Assembly: GCF_036323495.1 (NCBI RefSeq)
Contig: NZ_AP028947.1
Span: forward strand, 496,001-560,000
From: Limnobacter thiooxidans
GTDB lineage: Bacteria > Pseudomonadota > Gammaproteobacteria > Burkholderiales > Burkholderiaceae_B
Direction: 5' to 3'
DNA: 64,000 nucleotides
Of this stretch, positions 8,634-21,577 are shown piece by piece. A model generated the notes under the pieces. It had not been told where the DNA came from. It ran no database searches and worked only from the letters and a program-made list of their open reading frames with translations. Numbering within the stretch: the stretch's first letter is position 1; every line of letters starts with the position of its first letter. The position numbers were made by a program, and so were the translations under genes.

Positions 8634-8783
8634 TCTTTGCACCCTGTTTTGTCCAACGTATTTGTATTTTGTCCTAGACAGAAAATAAAGTCACGTCTTC
8701 ATTCAATTCTTTGAGTTCATGCCTTTCTACTGAATTCCAGCGGTTAGACTTTCTGTGTTCCCACATATAGCAGGAGACTGAAC

Positions 8784-9560
8784 ATGACTTACGAAACCAT
8801 TCTGGTTGAAACACAGGGCAAAGTTGGCTTGATACGCCTTAACAGGCCGCAGGTACTCAATGCGTTGAACGACCAACTCATGACCGAGCTGGGCGAAGCA
8901 CTCGTGGCCTTTGACGCAGACGACAACATCGGCGCCATGGTTATTACCGGCAGCGACAAAGCCTTCGCCGCGGGTGCCGACATCGGTGCTATGGCGTCCT
9001 TTACCTATATGGATGTCTACAAAAGCGAATACATCACCCGCAACTGGGAAACCATTCGCAATGTGCGCAAGCCGGTAATTGCTGCTGTGCGTGGTTTCGC
9101 CCTTGGCGGTGGTTGCGAACTTGCCATGATGACCGACTTCATTATTTGCGCCGACACGGCCAAGTTTGGTCAGCCCGAAATCAAGCTCGGTATCATCCCC
9201 GGTGCTGGCGGCACCCAGCGCCTGCCCCGCGCCATCAGCAAGGCCAAAGCCATGGACCTGTGTTTGACAGGGCGTTTGATGGATGCCGCCGAGGCAGAGC
9301 GTGCCGGTCTGGTGTCGCGGGTTGTTCCTGCAGACCGTTGCCTGGACGAAGCCCTTGAAGCGGCCACTATTATTGCGGCGTATTCAAATCCCTCTGTAAT
9401 GATGGCCAAAGAGAGTATCAATCGTGCTTTTGAAGGTTCTTTGTCGGAAGGAATGCTGTTTGAACGCCGCATGTTTCACAGTTTGTTCGCCACAGAAGAC
9501 CAAAAAGAGGGCATGGCCGCCTTTGTCGAGAAGCGAAAACCCAATTTCAGCAACAAATAA
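8784..9560 (+). CDS. Enoyl-CoA hydratase
   Basis: A 258-residue crotonase-fold enzyme that hydrates trans-2-enoyl-CoA to 3-hydroxyacyl-CoA in fatty-acid or related acyl-CoA degradation. The oxyanion-hole segments AAGADIGAM (near residue 65) and [16 protein letters not shown] (near residue 105-120) are present. Both catalytic glutamates are there: one in GGCELAM and one in [17 protein letters not shown]. This fits a true hydratase of the FadB1x/PaaF/EchA type. An AGGAGA ribosome site sits 7 bp before the ATG. The gene stands alone, divergent from the SDR gene and followed by two terminator-like structures before the rRNA operon. The physiological pathway cannot be decided from this context. 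Confidence 0.92.
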   Translation: MTYETILVETQGKVGLIRLNRPQVLNALNDQLMTELGEALVAFDADDNIGAMVITGSDKAFAAGADIGAMASFTYMDVYKSEYITRNWETIRNVRKPVIAAVRGFALGGGCELAMMTDFIICADTAKFGQPEIKLGIIPGAGGTQRLPRAISKAKAMDLCLTGRLMDAAEAERAGLVSRVVPADRCLDEALEAATIIAAYSNPSVMMAKESINRAFEGSLSEGMLFERRMFHSLFATEDQKEGMAAFVEKRKPNFSNK

Positions 9561-9562
9561 GG

Positions 9563-9613
9563 GAATTAATTACCAATTAATTCGAATTAAATTTGATTTA
9601 AATTCGATTTTTT
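9563..9613 (+). terminator. Tandem AT-rich palindromes, second with T-run
   Basis: Two inverted repeats follow the enoyl-CoA hydratase stop: GAATTAATT (9563-9571) with AATTAATTC (9575-9583), and CGAATTAAAT (9583-9592) with ATTTAAATTCG (9596-9606, one bulged base). A run of six T starts at 9608. The stems contain almost no G or C, so the hairpins would be weak. The T-run makes an intrinsic terminator for the hydratase transcript possible. Confidence 0.4.
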
Positions 9614-9667
9614 CGGTGATGGTGGGGTTTTGAGACCGCCTCAAAGCAAAAAAAGTGAAAATAATTT

Positions 9668-9694
9668 AGGGCTTCTTCGGAGGCCCTTTTTCTT
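9668..9694 (+). terminator. Intrinsic terminator with UUCG tetraloop
   Basis: AGGGCTTC (9668-9675), loop TTCG, GAGGCCCT (9680-9687, one G-U pair), then a T-rich tail from 9687. The loop is the extra-stable cUUCGg type. It would end transcription from the enoyl-CoA hydratase gene before the rRNA promoter. Confidence 0.78.
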
Positions 9695-9809
9695 GCTCGG
9701 AATAGAAAAAATCCTTGTACGTCAGGGGCTTGTTTTGATCTGTGTGTGGGCTGCCCGGAACAGCCTTTTGCCTGTTTGCAGAAAAATACAAATTTCTTCG
9801 CAAAAGTGT

Positions 9810-9838
9810 TTGACAGGTTTCGGATTGATGTGCATAAT
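9810..9838 (+). promoter_or_regulatory. Probable rRNA operon promoter
   Basis: The -35 hexamer TTGACA (9810-9815), a 17-bp spacer and the -10 hexamer CATAAT (9833-9838) match a strong sigma70 promoter. The sequence just upstream is AT-rich (around 9781-9808), as in UP elements. It lies about 310 bp before the 16S gene, ahead of the boxA and processing stem. The rplU promoter at 56926 has the same hexamers and spacing. Confidence 0.75.
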
Positions 9839-9956
9839 CTCGTTTCTCTGCTGCACGACAAGCAGCGCGAAACGAAGCAAGCAAGCGGTTCTTCAGGGTC
9901 TTAAGTAGTAAATAAGGCAGTACGAAGAACAGTGATTGTAGCGGAAATTTCGAAGC

Positions 9957-9968
9957 GATCTTTAACAA
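9957..9968 (+). promoter_or_regulatory. boxA antitermination site in rRNA leader
   Basis: GATCTTTAACAA matches the bacterial rRNA boxA (E. coli: TGCTCTTTAACAA), the NusB/NusE loading site for rRNA antitermination. It lies downstream of the promoter and just before the processing stalk. A second copy is in the 16S-23S spacer at 12216. Confidence 0.75.
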
Positions 9969-9976
9969 GTTAACAG

Positions 9977-10001
9977 CCGATAAGTGTGGGCACTGACCAG
10001 A
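9977..10001 (+). other. 5' arm of pre-16S RNase III processing stalk
   Basis: Bases 9977-9994 pair with 11724-11741 over 18 bp with one G-U pair. After a short internal loop, ACCAGA (9996-10001) pairs with TCTGGT (11715-11720). The stalk closes the whole 16S gene, as in other bacterial rRNA precursors cut by RNase III. Confidence 0.85.
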
Positions 10002-10150
10002 TAGGTTTAAGGTTTGTTCTTTTCTCAAAAAGAATGACTTTGAATCACGATTCAGAGTTAGTGCTCACGGAATAAAGTAAGTGAATGTAAAGGTCGTCAA
10101 GGCCGATACAAACATCTACTCCGTCGAGTTTAGTAAATTTTGCAGAGATT

Positions 10151-11682
<1,532 letters not shown>

Positions 11683-11714
11683 GAGAAAGAGAAGTAGATC
11701 AAGTCTTGAATGTG

Positions 11715-11741
11715 TCTGGTACTAGTGCTCACACTTATCGG
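11715..11741 (+). other. 3' arm of pre-16S RNase III processing stalk
   Basis: Pairs with 9977-10001 (18 bp plus a 6-bp inner helix), closing the 16S precursor. It lies 35 bp after the mature 16S end. Confidence 0.85.
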
Positions 11742-11840
11742 TTTGTTTAAATATTAGATACAAGCAGCAAATGAGAGGGCCTTCAGTCGATGTGGTTAAC
11801 GTTGACTAGAGGTCAGGGCCCTGGGGTTGAAAAGTTTTTA

Positions 11841-11917
11841 GGGTCTGTAGCTCAGTTGGTTAGAGCACCGTCTTGATAAGGCGGGGGTCGATGGTTCGAG
11901 CCCATCCAGACCCACCA
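11841..11917 (+). tRNA. tRNA-Ile (GAT)
   Basis: A 77-nt tRNA with encoded CCA. The acceptor stem GGGTCTG (11841-11847) pairs with CAGACCC, the D-arm AGCTCAGTTGGTTAGAGC is present, the anticodon GAT is at 11875-11877 within CTTGATAAG, and the T-arm carries GGTTCGAGCCC. Its position in the 16S-23S spacer before tRNA-Ala is the commonest bacterial arrangement. Confidence 0.98.
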
Positions 11918-11947
11918 TTGATTTCAAATGGTAGTTAGAAAATACCT

Positions 11948-12023
11948 GGGGGTGTAGCTCAGCTGGGAGAGCACCTGCTTTGCAAGCAGGGGGTCATCGG
12001 TTCGATCCCGTTCACCTCCACCA
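11948..12023 (+). tRNA. tRNA-Ala (TGC)
   Basis: A 76-nt tRNA with encoded CCA. The acceptor GGGGGTG (11948-11954) pairs with CACCTCC and includes the G3-U70 pair that marks alanine tRNAs. The anticodon TGC is at 11981-11983 within CTTTGCAAG, and the T-loop is GGTTCGATCCC. It lies 30 bp after tRNA-Ile. Confidence 0.98.
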
Positions 12024-12430
12024 ATCTTTTGCTCTCAATGAAAGTTGAGTTTGTATCGAGTGTTTAAGTAAAGCGTCTTTAAGTAGATTGGCTGTTAATA
12101 AGTTGGCAAGTAAGCAATGCGCACAATGTTGCATTGCCCTTGCGGTCAAATGAATGAGCATATTGAATGTTTATTCATTTGGCTGTAAGAGTCGCCAAGC
12201 CCCTAGGGTTTGGACTTGTTCTTTAACAATTTGGAAATGATGAGATATCGAGATAGATACTCCTTTTAATTAAGGTGTACATATTTTGATTGATGCGATT
12301 GCATCATCGTTCTTCTCAAGAAGTTGATGTGCGTTGTTCCTAATGCATATCGGCGCTTGAATCTTAGAATACACACAAACTACTTTGCTTTTTATGGTGA
12401 TTACAGTGTTGTTGAGAGTGAATAACTTGA
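12024..12430 (+). other. rRNA spacer between tRNA-Ala and 23S
   Basis: No gene is supported in this spacer of about 400 bp. It contains the second boxA (12216-12232). Otherwise it is AT-rich with no motif I can name. The antisense ORF around 12270-12542 runs into the 23S gene and is not credible. Confidence 0.7.
12216..12232 (+). promoter_or_regulatory. boxA antitermination site in the spacer
   Basis: TTGTTCTTTAACAATTT is a near-consensus boxA, the NusB/NusE site. It lies before the 23S gene as in E. coli rrn operons and maintains antitermination across the long 23S gene. Confidence 0.8.
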
Positions 12431-12450
12431 AGCAGGGCTTAACGCTATAG

Positions 12451-12458
<8 letters not shown>
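12431..12458 (+). other. 5' arm of pre-23S RNase III processing stalk
   Basis: All 28 bases pair with 15324-15351; three of the pairs are G-U. The arm overlaps the mature 23S 5' end (about 12451), as expected because the mature ends are part of the same helix. Confidence 0.85.
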
Positions 12459-15323
<2,865 letters not shown>

Positions 15324-15332
<9 letters not shown>

Positions 15333-15351
15333 TATAGCATTGAGCCTTGCT
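15324..15351 (+). other. 3' arm of pre-23S RNase III processing stalk
   Basis: Pairs with 12431-12458 over 28 bp (three G-U pairs). It closes the 23S precursor. Confidence 0.85.
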
Positions 15352-15574
15352 TAAAGATACGCACTTGAAACAACACACAGTAAATCTACCCAGGTTTAAA
15401 ACCCTGAAATTAGTCAAGGTAGTTTGTAGTGAAAGACAGAAATACCCGCAATACGCATCAAGCCAGAATAGTCTCTAGACCGATAACTCATCAGATCCAA
15501 ATCGAGCCAATCAGCCGCAATGCTGGTTAGCTAACAAGTACGTGCAGAGCACCGCACTTACAGCCAACCCTCTT

Positions 15575-15690
15575 TGCCTGACGACCATAGCAAGGTGGTA
15601 CCACTCCTTCCCATCCCGAACAGGACAGTGAAACGCCTTAGCGCCGATGATAGTGTGCATTCGCATGTGAAAGTAGGACATCGTCAGGCT
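15575..15690 (+). rRNA. rrf: 5S ribosomal RNA
   Basis: About 116 nt. The terminal helix is TGCCTGACGA (15575 onward) with TCGTCAGGCT (15681-15690). The conserved core CCCGAACAGGACAGTGAAAC and TAGCGCCGATGATAGTGT match bacterial 5S rRNA. It follows 23S by about 240 bp, a spacer without tRNA or ORF, and is followed at once by a strong terminator. Confidence 0.96.
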
Positions 15691-15702
15691 CTCCAATTCA
15701 AG

Positions 15703-15736
15703 AAAAACCCCGTACTCGAAAGAGGCGGGGTTTTTT
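15703..15736 (+). terminator. rRNA operon terminator
   Basis: AAAAACCCCG (15703-15712) pairs with CGGGGTTTTT (15726-15735) around a 13-nt loop, followed by T. This is a strong intrinsic terminator 12 bp after the 5S gene. Confidence 0.92.
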
Positions 15737-15934
15737 ATTTCCTGCTAAAAACTCAATTGCCGCTATATGCCCACGGTCCTATAAATGGGTCTTTCGCCCG
15801 TGCGGGGGCACTTCAGAACGGACTCTTTCTTGTTTGCAGGGCCCTCCAGTCTCTATCCTCTTGTTGTTTCAAGCTATTCTTGCTCGCTTCGATCTATCCC
15901 TTGAATAATTGCCAATTTGAGCCTCGGAACTCTT

Positions 15935-16942
15935 TTGTCTGTCTTTAAATTATTTGCGCTTGTTTTGGGTTTGTCGGTTGGTATGCAAGACGCAGTTGCT
16001 TTTGCTCCTCATCGATTTGATGCACTTGAACGCAGGTTGAATCACGTGAATTCAACACACGCTCAACTCAATGTTGATCAGCGTTTGCGTGATTTAACCA
16101 ACGGAATACGGTCCGATAAAGAAAAGGCCTGGTTGATTTATCAGTGGGTTATTCGTCATTTTCGTCACGATTTAAAACTTTCGGCCCGCATTGGTGATCC
16201 AGGCAAACACTCCCTCGAAGAGTTGTTCCGCTTGGGTGGTGGAAGTTGTGCTGTGTATGCCAATGTCACCCAACGCTTGTTTGACAAGGCAGGGCTTCAA
16301 GCGAGAACTGTTTATGGAACAGCAAAGAGCGGTACCAACACGCGGCAATTCGGATCAATGCCAGTTAATCATGTCTGGAACGCTGTAAAAATTGATGGCG
16401 AATGGCATACAGTTGATACAACTTGGGGTGCCGGCGTTGTTGGGGACGGGGGTTTCGAGCGCGTACCAAGTGAGTTGTTTTTTTTAATGCGACCAGAAAT
16501 GGCCGTTTTAAGCTATTTTGATGAGAAGGACCAGTTTGGTTTTCAGAAAAGGTTTGGTGTTACAGCCAGTTTATTCAGGCAGATACCTGAAGATGCTATG
16601 TATGCAGTGGGTGCAGGGTTTGACCCGCGTCTCGTACTGAACCAACAACGCGGCTCTACAGGTTCCCCTGTGGTTAAGACATTTGACCATGTACCGGGTG
16701 CATTCAAAGTAATCAATGCTCCCGTCCTGGGGCGTTTGTCAAAGCGGCCCTTGAAGCTTCAACTTGAAAGTGAAGTATTTGATGAAATGGTGGTGGTTCA
16801 AGGAAAAAAATGGATTCATCTGAAGAAGCAAGGCAATACGCATGCTCTTGAGTTGAATCCTGATCGTGGTGAGCTTGTCTTAATGGCCCGTCGCAAGCCC
16901 ACCTCGGATTATGAGGCTTTGTTGGCCTATCAGGTGCACTGA
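15935..16942 (+). CDS. Exported transglutaminase-like protein
   Basis: A protein of about 335 residues with a transglutaminase-like (papain-fold) domain at roughly residues 60-170. The catalytic triad is visible: Cys in GGGSCAVYAN, His in VNHVWNAV and Asp in HTVDTTWG. The hydrophobic N-terminus ending in VAFA suggests Sec export, so the protein probably acts in the periplasm on proteins or peptides. The C-terminal half has no domain I recognise. The start is unclear: there is no ATG near the signal peptide. I used TTG 15935 (a TTG at 15917 is also in frame); neither has a strong ribosome site. The gene stands alone after the rRNA terminator and is convergent with the M20 gene, which ends 3 bp after its stop. 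Substrate unknown. Confidence 0.8.
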   Translation: MSVFKLFALVLGLSVGMQDAVAFAPHRFDALERRLNHVNSTHAQLNVDQRLRDLTNGIRSDKEKAWLIYQWVIRHFRHDLKLSARIGDPGKHSLEELFRLGGGSCAVYANVTQRLFDKAGLQARTVYGTAKSGTNTRQFGSMPVNHVWNAVKIDGEWHTVDTTWGAGVVGDGGFERVPSELFFLMRPEMAVLSYFDEKDQFGFQKRFGVTASLFRQIPEDAMYAVGAGFDPRLVLNQQRGSTGSPVVKTFDHVPGAFKVINAPVLGRLSKRPLKLQLESEVFDEMVVVQGKKWIHLKKQGNTHALELNPDRGELVLMARRKPTSDYEALLAYQVH

Positions 16943-16944
16943 TA

Positions 16945-18132
16945 CTATTTGAGGAATTCCTTGACTATGGCCTCCCAGGCCTTCACGCCGATTGGCAATA
17001 TCCGGTCATTGAAGTCATAACTCGGGTTGTGCAAGGTACATGGACCAATGCCGTGTCCGTGGGTTCGATGTCCACCATCGCCATTCCCTATCCATAGATA
17101 CGCACCTGGCTTGTGCTGCAACATGAATGCGAAATCTTCGGCACCCATGGTGGGCGGCAGGTTGCTGTGCACCTCGGAGACTTCATTCAGTGTTTCCAGT
17201 GCAGTCTTGGCCAAGTTTGCCATTTCCGGCGTGTTGACGGTCGGTGGATATTTTCTTTCAAATTCCATGTTGGCAGTTGCGCCAAAAGCAGCGCACATTT
17301 CAGTGCACAATTTGCGCATGTGGTTTTCGATCAAGTCGAGTGTTTCGATGCTGAAGGTGCGAACTGTTCCTTGAAGTACGGCATGGTCGGGTATCACATT
17401 GATTGCTTCACCCGCTTGAATTTGCGTAACAGACAGCACGGCAGGATCAACTGGCTTGCAGGTTCTGCTGATAATGGTTTGAAATGCAATGATAAGCTGT
17501 GCTGCAATGACCACCGGGTCGATTCCCAAATCAGGCATAGCTGCGTGTGCGCCTTTCGCGTGAATTGTCACCGAGAACTCGTTGCTCGATGCCATGACAG
17601 GACCGGTGTGGGCTGCAAACTCACCTTCGCGAAGGCCTGGCCAGTTGTGCATGGCGAAAACCGCATCTACGGGGTAGCGTTCGAATAGGCCGTCTTCAAT
17701 CATGCGTTGTGCACCGGCACCACCTTCTTCGGCAGGCTGGAATATCAACACTACACTTCCCGAGAAATCAGGATTTTCAGCAAACTCCTGAGCTGCACCC
17801 AACAACATTGCAATGTGCCCATCATGACCGCAGGCGTGCATTTTTCCTGGATGCCTTGAAGCGTGATCGAATTGATTTTTTTCCTGAATGGGCAGGGCAT
17901 CCATGTCAGCACGCAATCCAATTGACTTACCCGGCCCGCGTTTGCCTTGCAGTACACCTACTACGCCTGTTACTCCAATGTCCTTTTCGACCTTGTAGCC
18001 CAATTCGACAAGGCGTTTTGCGATGATGTCTGAAGTTCGGTTTTCCTGATACCGAAGTTCAGGATGGGCATGAATGTCTCTTCGGGTTTTAACCCAGGAT
18101 TCAATTTTATTCTGATTCACAGCACGATTCAC
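16945..18132 (-). CDS. M20 family amidohydrolase (hippurate hydrolase / N-acyl amino-acid amidase type)
   Basis: A 395-residue M20D metal-dependent amidohydrolase. Characterised relatives cleave N-acyl amino acids, hippurate, IAA-amino acids or N-acetyl-diaminopimelate. The metal-binding blocks are present: RADMDALPIQE, the MHACGHDGHIAMLLG block and FQPAEEGGAGAQ with the catalytic Glu; the dimerisation (lid) domain follows at roughly 190-300, and GAEDFAFM plus the late His are near the C-terminus. No signal peptide. It is encoded opposite to the transglutaminase-like gene (3 bp between stops) and divergently from the lipoprotein aminopeptidase gene. The exact substrate cannot be told. Confidence 0.9.
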   Translation of the reverse strand: MNRAVNQNKIESWVKTRRDIHAHPELRYQENRTSDIIAKRLVELGYKVEKDIGVTGVVGVLQGKRGPGKSIGLRADMDALPIQEKNQFDHASRHPGKMHACGHDGHIAMLLGAAQEFAENPDFSGSVVLIFQPAEEGGAGAQRMIEDGLFERYPVDAVFAMHNWPGLREGEFAAHTGPVMASSNEFSVTIHAKGAHAAMPDLGIDPVVIAAQLIIAFQTIISRTCKPVDPAVLSVTQIQAGEAINVIPDHAVLQGTVRTFSIETLDLIENHMRKLCTEMCAAFGATANMEFERKYPPTVNTPEMANLAKTALETLNEVSEVHSNLPPTMGAEDFAFMLQHKPGAYLWIGNGDGGHRTHGHGIGPCTLHNPSYDFNDRILPIGVKAWEAIVKEFLK

Positions 18133-18229
18133 AGATTGATACAGACCCTAAGAATCGCAGGTTTTGCAGGTGCTGGCAATCTCTGTGCGGTACCATTGCA
18201 GTGAAGTTCGGTGGTGAAAAGGGGGCGAT

Positions 18230-19375
18230 GTGAAGCGGTTATGGGTGTATTTGACATTGGCGTTGTGCGCAGGTCTTCTGAATGGATGCAGCACTGGTGC
18301 GTATTTTTGGCAAGCCACTGCCGGCCATTTGAAAATTCTTGCTGCGGCGCAAGACATCAATGAATTGATTGACAAGCCCGACACACCAGATACGCTTAAA
18401 AAACAACTCCGTCACATTACTCAGATCCGGGCTTTTTCAGTCTCGACTCTGGCCCTGCCAGACAACACCAGTTATACCCGTTACACCCAGCTTGACCGCC
18501 CCTTTGTTGTGTGGAATGTGGTCGCTTCGCCTGTGGATAGCCTGGATTTGAAGACCTGGTGTTTTCCTGTCACGGGTTGCATTTCCTACAAGGGTTTTTA
18601 TCAGGAAGTGGATGCGGTGAAGCTTGCTGTTTCGCTGCGGCGCGAAGGTCTTGATGTGGCCGTGCTTGGGGTGCCTGCGTATTCAACCTTGGGATTTACA
18701 CCCGACCCGGTGTTGAGCAGTTTCGTGAACTACCCTGCTGGTGAGTTGGCCCGGCTTGTTTTTCACGAGTTGGCGCACCAGGTGGTGTACATTGCGGACG
18801 ACACTACTTTTAACGAAAGTTTTGCTACAGCCGTAGAGGAATTGGGGCTTGAAGAATGGCTTGCTCAGCCTGGGCAGGAAACATTGCGGGTGCTGTATGG
18901 CGAGTTTGATGGACGCCGCCGCGCATTTCGGGCCCTGCTTTCAAGGGCGCAGACCGATTTGAAACAAATTTACGCGAATGAGGGTAAGGTCGCGCAGAGC
19001 GTGGTGTTGGAAGCCAAGTCAATGCGCATGAGTCAACTACGAGCGGACTATCTCGCATTGAAAGCAGAATGGGGTGGTTGGTCTGGTTACGACCGTTTCA
19101 TGTCCGAGGATTTGAACAATGCAAAATTGGCGGTTTCCGGTTTGTACAACCAGCATGTGCCTGGCTTCAAAGGGTTGTTTGAATGGTGTGGCAGAGACTT
19201 TCCGCGCTTTTACGGGGCAGTTGAATCACTAGGGCAACGTTCCAAAGAGGAACGGGATCAGGTGTTGAACACGCTCGTTCATGCGCCACAAAAGCGACCG
19301 GTCTCTGCGTGTTCAGAGGGTGGTTTCGACGCCATTCTTCAGCACGGGCCGCCCGTCCTCAAAGACCACAAATGA
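18230..19375 (+). CDS. Lipoprotein aminopeptidase-like zinc protein (COG4324 / DUF2265 type)
   Basis: A 381-residue predicted lipoprotein. The N-terminal signal ends in the lipobox LLNGC, so Cys20 would be lipidated. The zinc-peptidase motif HELAH is near residue 180, in the family segment ELARLVFHELAHQVVYI, followed by FNESFATAVEELG with a likely third ligand Glu. This is the family annotated as predicted aminopeptidase (COG4324); I know of no defined physiological substrate. The start is GTG (18230) with a G-rich ribosome site (AAAGGGGG) just upstream. Its 3' end overlaps the convergent class II amidotransferase gene by 63 bp. Confidence 0.85.
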   Translation: MKRLWVYLTLALCAGLLNGCSTGAYFWQATAGHLKILAAAQDINELIDKPDTPDTLKKQLRHITQIRAFSVSTLALPDNTSYTRYTQLDRPFVVWNVVASPVDSLDLKTWCFPVTGCISYKGFYQEVDAVKLAVSLRREGLDVAVLGVPAYSTLGFTPDPVLSSFVNYPAGELARLVFHELAHQVVYIADDTTFNESFATAVEELGLEEWLAQPGQETLRVLYGEFDGRRRAFRALLSRAQTDLKQIYANEGKVAQSVVLEAKSMRMSQLRADYLALKAEWGGWSGYDRFMSEDLNNAKLAVSGLYNQHVPGFKGLFEWCGRDFPRFYGAVESLGQRSKEERDQVLNTLVHAPQKRPVSACSEGGFDAILQHGPPVLKDHK

Positions 19376-20116
19376 GTTTGTGTCAAACGGTGTCCAGACC
19401 TCATTGTCTGTCAAGGCTGCAGTGGCTATCACTGCGACTCGGTCATTTTGGGTGGTCACGGTACCGAAGTCGACTTGCAGGTCACAGTCCACCAGATGGG
19501 CCTGTTTGAAAGGATAAGCCCGAACAATGTATTCCAGCTTGGTCGAGCAGTGGGTGTACATGGTTTGTCCATTGGACATCAACATGTTGAATGTGCCGTG
19601 CTCGGCAATTTTTTCGCACACAGGGCGCAACACAGCTTCAATTTCTTTTGCACCAGGCCGGTTCTCGGCATTTCTATATCCAAACTCGTTTTTGAGGGTT
19701 TGCAGCAATAGGCAAAACGCCTGTTCACTGTCAGTTTCTCCGATTGGTAGATAGTCGCCTTGTAGGGTGGGGGCAAAATTCTTCAAGTCGCCATTGTGGG
19801 CAAATACCCAGGCTTGACCCCACAATTCCCGAATGAAGGGGTGACAGTTTTGCAGTTTGACCTGCCCGACAGTTGCCTTTCTAATGTGCGAGATTACGTT
19901 GCAGGATCGAATGGGATAATTGCGGATTAACTCAGCCACGGGTGAGTCGGATGCCGGGCGGTGATCGATGAAGCATCGGGCAGCAGATTCCTCAAAGAAG
20001 GCAATGCCCCAGCCATCCACGTGTTCATCGGTGAGGCCGCCACGTTTGGCGAAGCCTTCAAATGAAAATTGAATGTCGGTTGGTGTATTGCAATTCATGC
20101 CTAGCAATTGACACAT
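19313..20116 (-). CDS. Class II glutamine amidotransferase (YafJ-like)
   Basis: A 267-residue Ntn-type glutaminase domain protein. The nucleophile would be Cys2 (MCQLLGMN) after removal of Met1. Family segments HVDGWGIAFF, SHIRKATVG and FAHNGDLKNF with the catalytic Asn-Gly are intact. It lacks a partner synthetase domain and resembles E. coli YafJ and EgtC-like proteins, so it may be a stand-alone amidase. Its acceptor is unknown. The last 21 codons overlap the end of the lipoprotein aminopeptidase gene on the other strand. It diverges from the glycerate kinase gene. Confidence 0.88.
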   Translation of the reverse strand: MCQLLGMNCNTPTDIQFSFEGFAKRGGLTDEHVDGWGIAFFEESAARCFIDHRPASDSPVAELIRNYPIRSCNVISHIRKATVGQVKLQNCHPFIRELWGQAWVFAHNGDLKNFAPTLQGDYLPIGETDSEQAFCLLLQTLKNEFGYRNAENRPGAKEIEAVLRPVCEKIAEHGTFNMLMSNGQTMYTHCSTKLEYIVRAYPFKQAHLVDCDLQVDFGTVTTQNDRVAVIATAALTDNEVWTPFDTNSFVVFEDGRPVLKNGVETTL

Positions 20117-20168
20117 GGTTAAATAGGTAGCTTGTTGATTAATTGATATTCATTTTAAGAGACTTTTC

Positions 20169-21515
20169 ATGTCGGAGAGGGATGATTTCTTCAAGGCGCT
20201 GCTGACGCAGGTTTTTGAGGCAGGTGTATTGGCGGCTCAACCGCAACGGGCGATTGAATCGGCTTGGCATGAGCATTTGCTGCCTTGGCTGGAACAGCTT
20301 GCACCAGAGCGTGAGCGCATTTGGGTGTTTGGCGCAGGCAAGGCCGCTGCCTCGATGGCCAAGGCGCTGGAAGATGTGGCCGGAAGTACCGAGGCGCTTC
20401 AGGGCTTTGTCGTCACCAGGCGTGGGCATGCAGTAAAAACAAATGTCATCGAGGTAGTACAGGCCGCGCATCCTGTTCCGGATGAAGATGGTCAGCGTGC
20501 TGCGCGCAGATTGTACAAGGCCATTTCAGAAGTCCCCTCCAGCGATGCTGTGATTGCGCTGGTTTCCGGTGGTGGGTCGAGTCTCTTGAGTGTGCCGGTC
20601 AAAGACATTCCCTTTGTCGATTTGCAGCAATTGAATCGCGCCTTGTTGTCTTGTGGGGCGCCCATCGACGAAATGAATATTGTCAGGAAACACGTCACAC
20701 AAACACTGGGTGGTCAGTTGGCTCAGGTTTGTCGCGCGCCGGTGTTTCAGTTGCTAATCTCCGACGTGCCGGGCGATGACCCATCATCCATTGCTTCGGG
20801 GCCATTCAGTCCGGATGAAAGTACTTTTCACGATGCCGTGGAAGTGCTGCGCCGCTGGGAAGTTCAGGTTCCGCATTCCATTTCGCGTTACCTGGACAAG
20901 GGCGTGCGTGGAGGCGTGCCAGATACACCCAAGCGCAGTTCTCTGGTTTTCAGGAAAGTACGAACCCAACTGTTGGCGAGTAACTTGAAATCACTGGAAG
21001 CGGCCACTGAGTTGCTGGAGTCAAAGGGATACAGGGTTTTAAACCTCGGTGACACCTTGGAAGGCGAAGCCCGGGATGTTGCACGAGTGCACGCGGCGAT
21101 TGTGCGCCAGGCGGCGACTGGGCAAGGCGGATGGCCAACCGGACCGTTGGCAATTCTTAGCGGTGGGGAGTGCACTGTCACTCTGAATGACACCCAGCTT
21201 CGACAAGCGAGAGGCGGCAGGAATTCCGAGTTTTTGCTGGCGCTTGCGTTTTACTTGCGCGACCTGAAAGCAGAGGTGGAGATCGCCGCCATGGCTGCCG
21301 ATACAGATGGGATTGATGGCATTGGTGGGCATGCGGGCGCCTTGATGCTGCCTGGTGACAAACTACTTTGCAAGGCAGCCAAGTTGGCGCCGCAGTTGCA
21401 CCTGGATCAACACACCAGCTATGACTATTTCAAGCAACTGGATCGTTTGCTGATGACTGGGCCGACGATGACCAACGTGAATGATTTGCGTGTGATTCTG
21501 ATCGGCGAACCCTGA
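20169..21515 (+). CDS. Glycerate 2-kinase, MOFRL family
   Basis: A 448-residue GckA/TtuD-type glycerate kinase, which phosphorylates D-glycerate to 2-phosphoglycerate in glyoxylate, serine or tartrate metabolism. The N-terminal DUF4147 domain has FGAGKAAASMAKALE (nucleotide side) and LVSGGGSSLL near residue 135. The C-terminal MOFRL domain has LSGGECTVTL, ARGGRNSEFLLALA and DTDGIDG. It is much longer than the GlxK/GarK class. Some members were once labelled hydroxypyruvate reductase by error. It diverges from the amidotransferase gene; pyrC follows after 62 bp on the same strand. Confidence 0.9.
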   Translation: MSERDDFFKALLTQVFEAGVLAAQPQRAIESAWHEHLLPWLEQLAPERERIWVFGAGKAAASMAKALEDVAGSTEALQGFVVTRRGHAVKTNVIEVVQAAHPVPDEDGQRAARRLYKAISEVPSSDAVIALVSGGGSSLLSVPVKDIPFVDLQQLNRALLSCGAPIDEMNIVRKHVTQTLGGQLAQVCRAPVFQLLISDVPGDDPSSIASGPFSPDESTFHDAVEVLRRWEVQVPHSISRYLDKGVRGGVPDTPKRSSLVFRKVRTQLLASNLKSLEAATELLESKGYRVLNLGDTLEGEARDVARVHAAIVRQAATGQGGWPTGPLAILSGGECTVTLNDTQLRQARGGRNSEFLLALAFYLRDLKAEVEIAAMAADTDGIDGIGGHAGALMLPGDKLLCKAAKLAPQLHLDQHTSYDYFKQLDRLLMTGPTMTNVNDLRVILIGEP

Positions 21516-21577
21516 GAAATTGAAGCAGGACGGCTGGGTTAGAATAACGAATCTTTTTCAACTCCCTGCGTGCTGTC

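Larger units (their letters stand above)
9839..10150 (+). other. rRNA operon leader region
   Basis: No protein gene is supported between the promoter and the 16S gene. The leader holds a boxA-like site (9957-9968) and the 5' arm of the pre-16S processing stalk (9977-10001). The rest (about 10002-10150) shows no further motif I can name. An antisense ORF across it is not credible. Confidence 0.7.
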
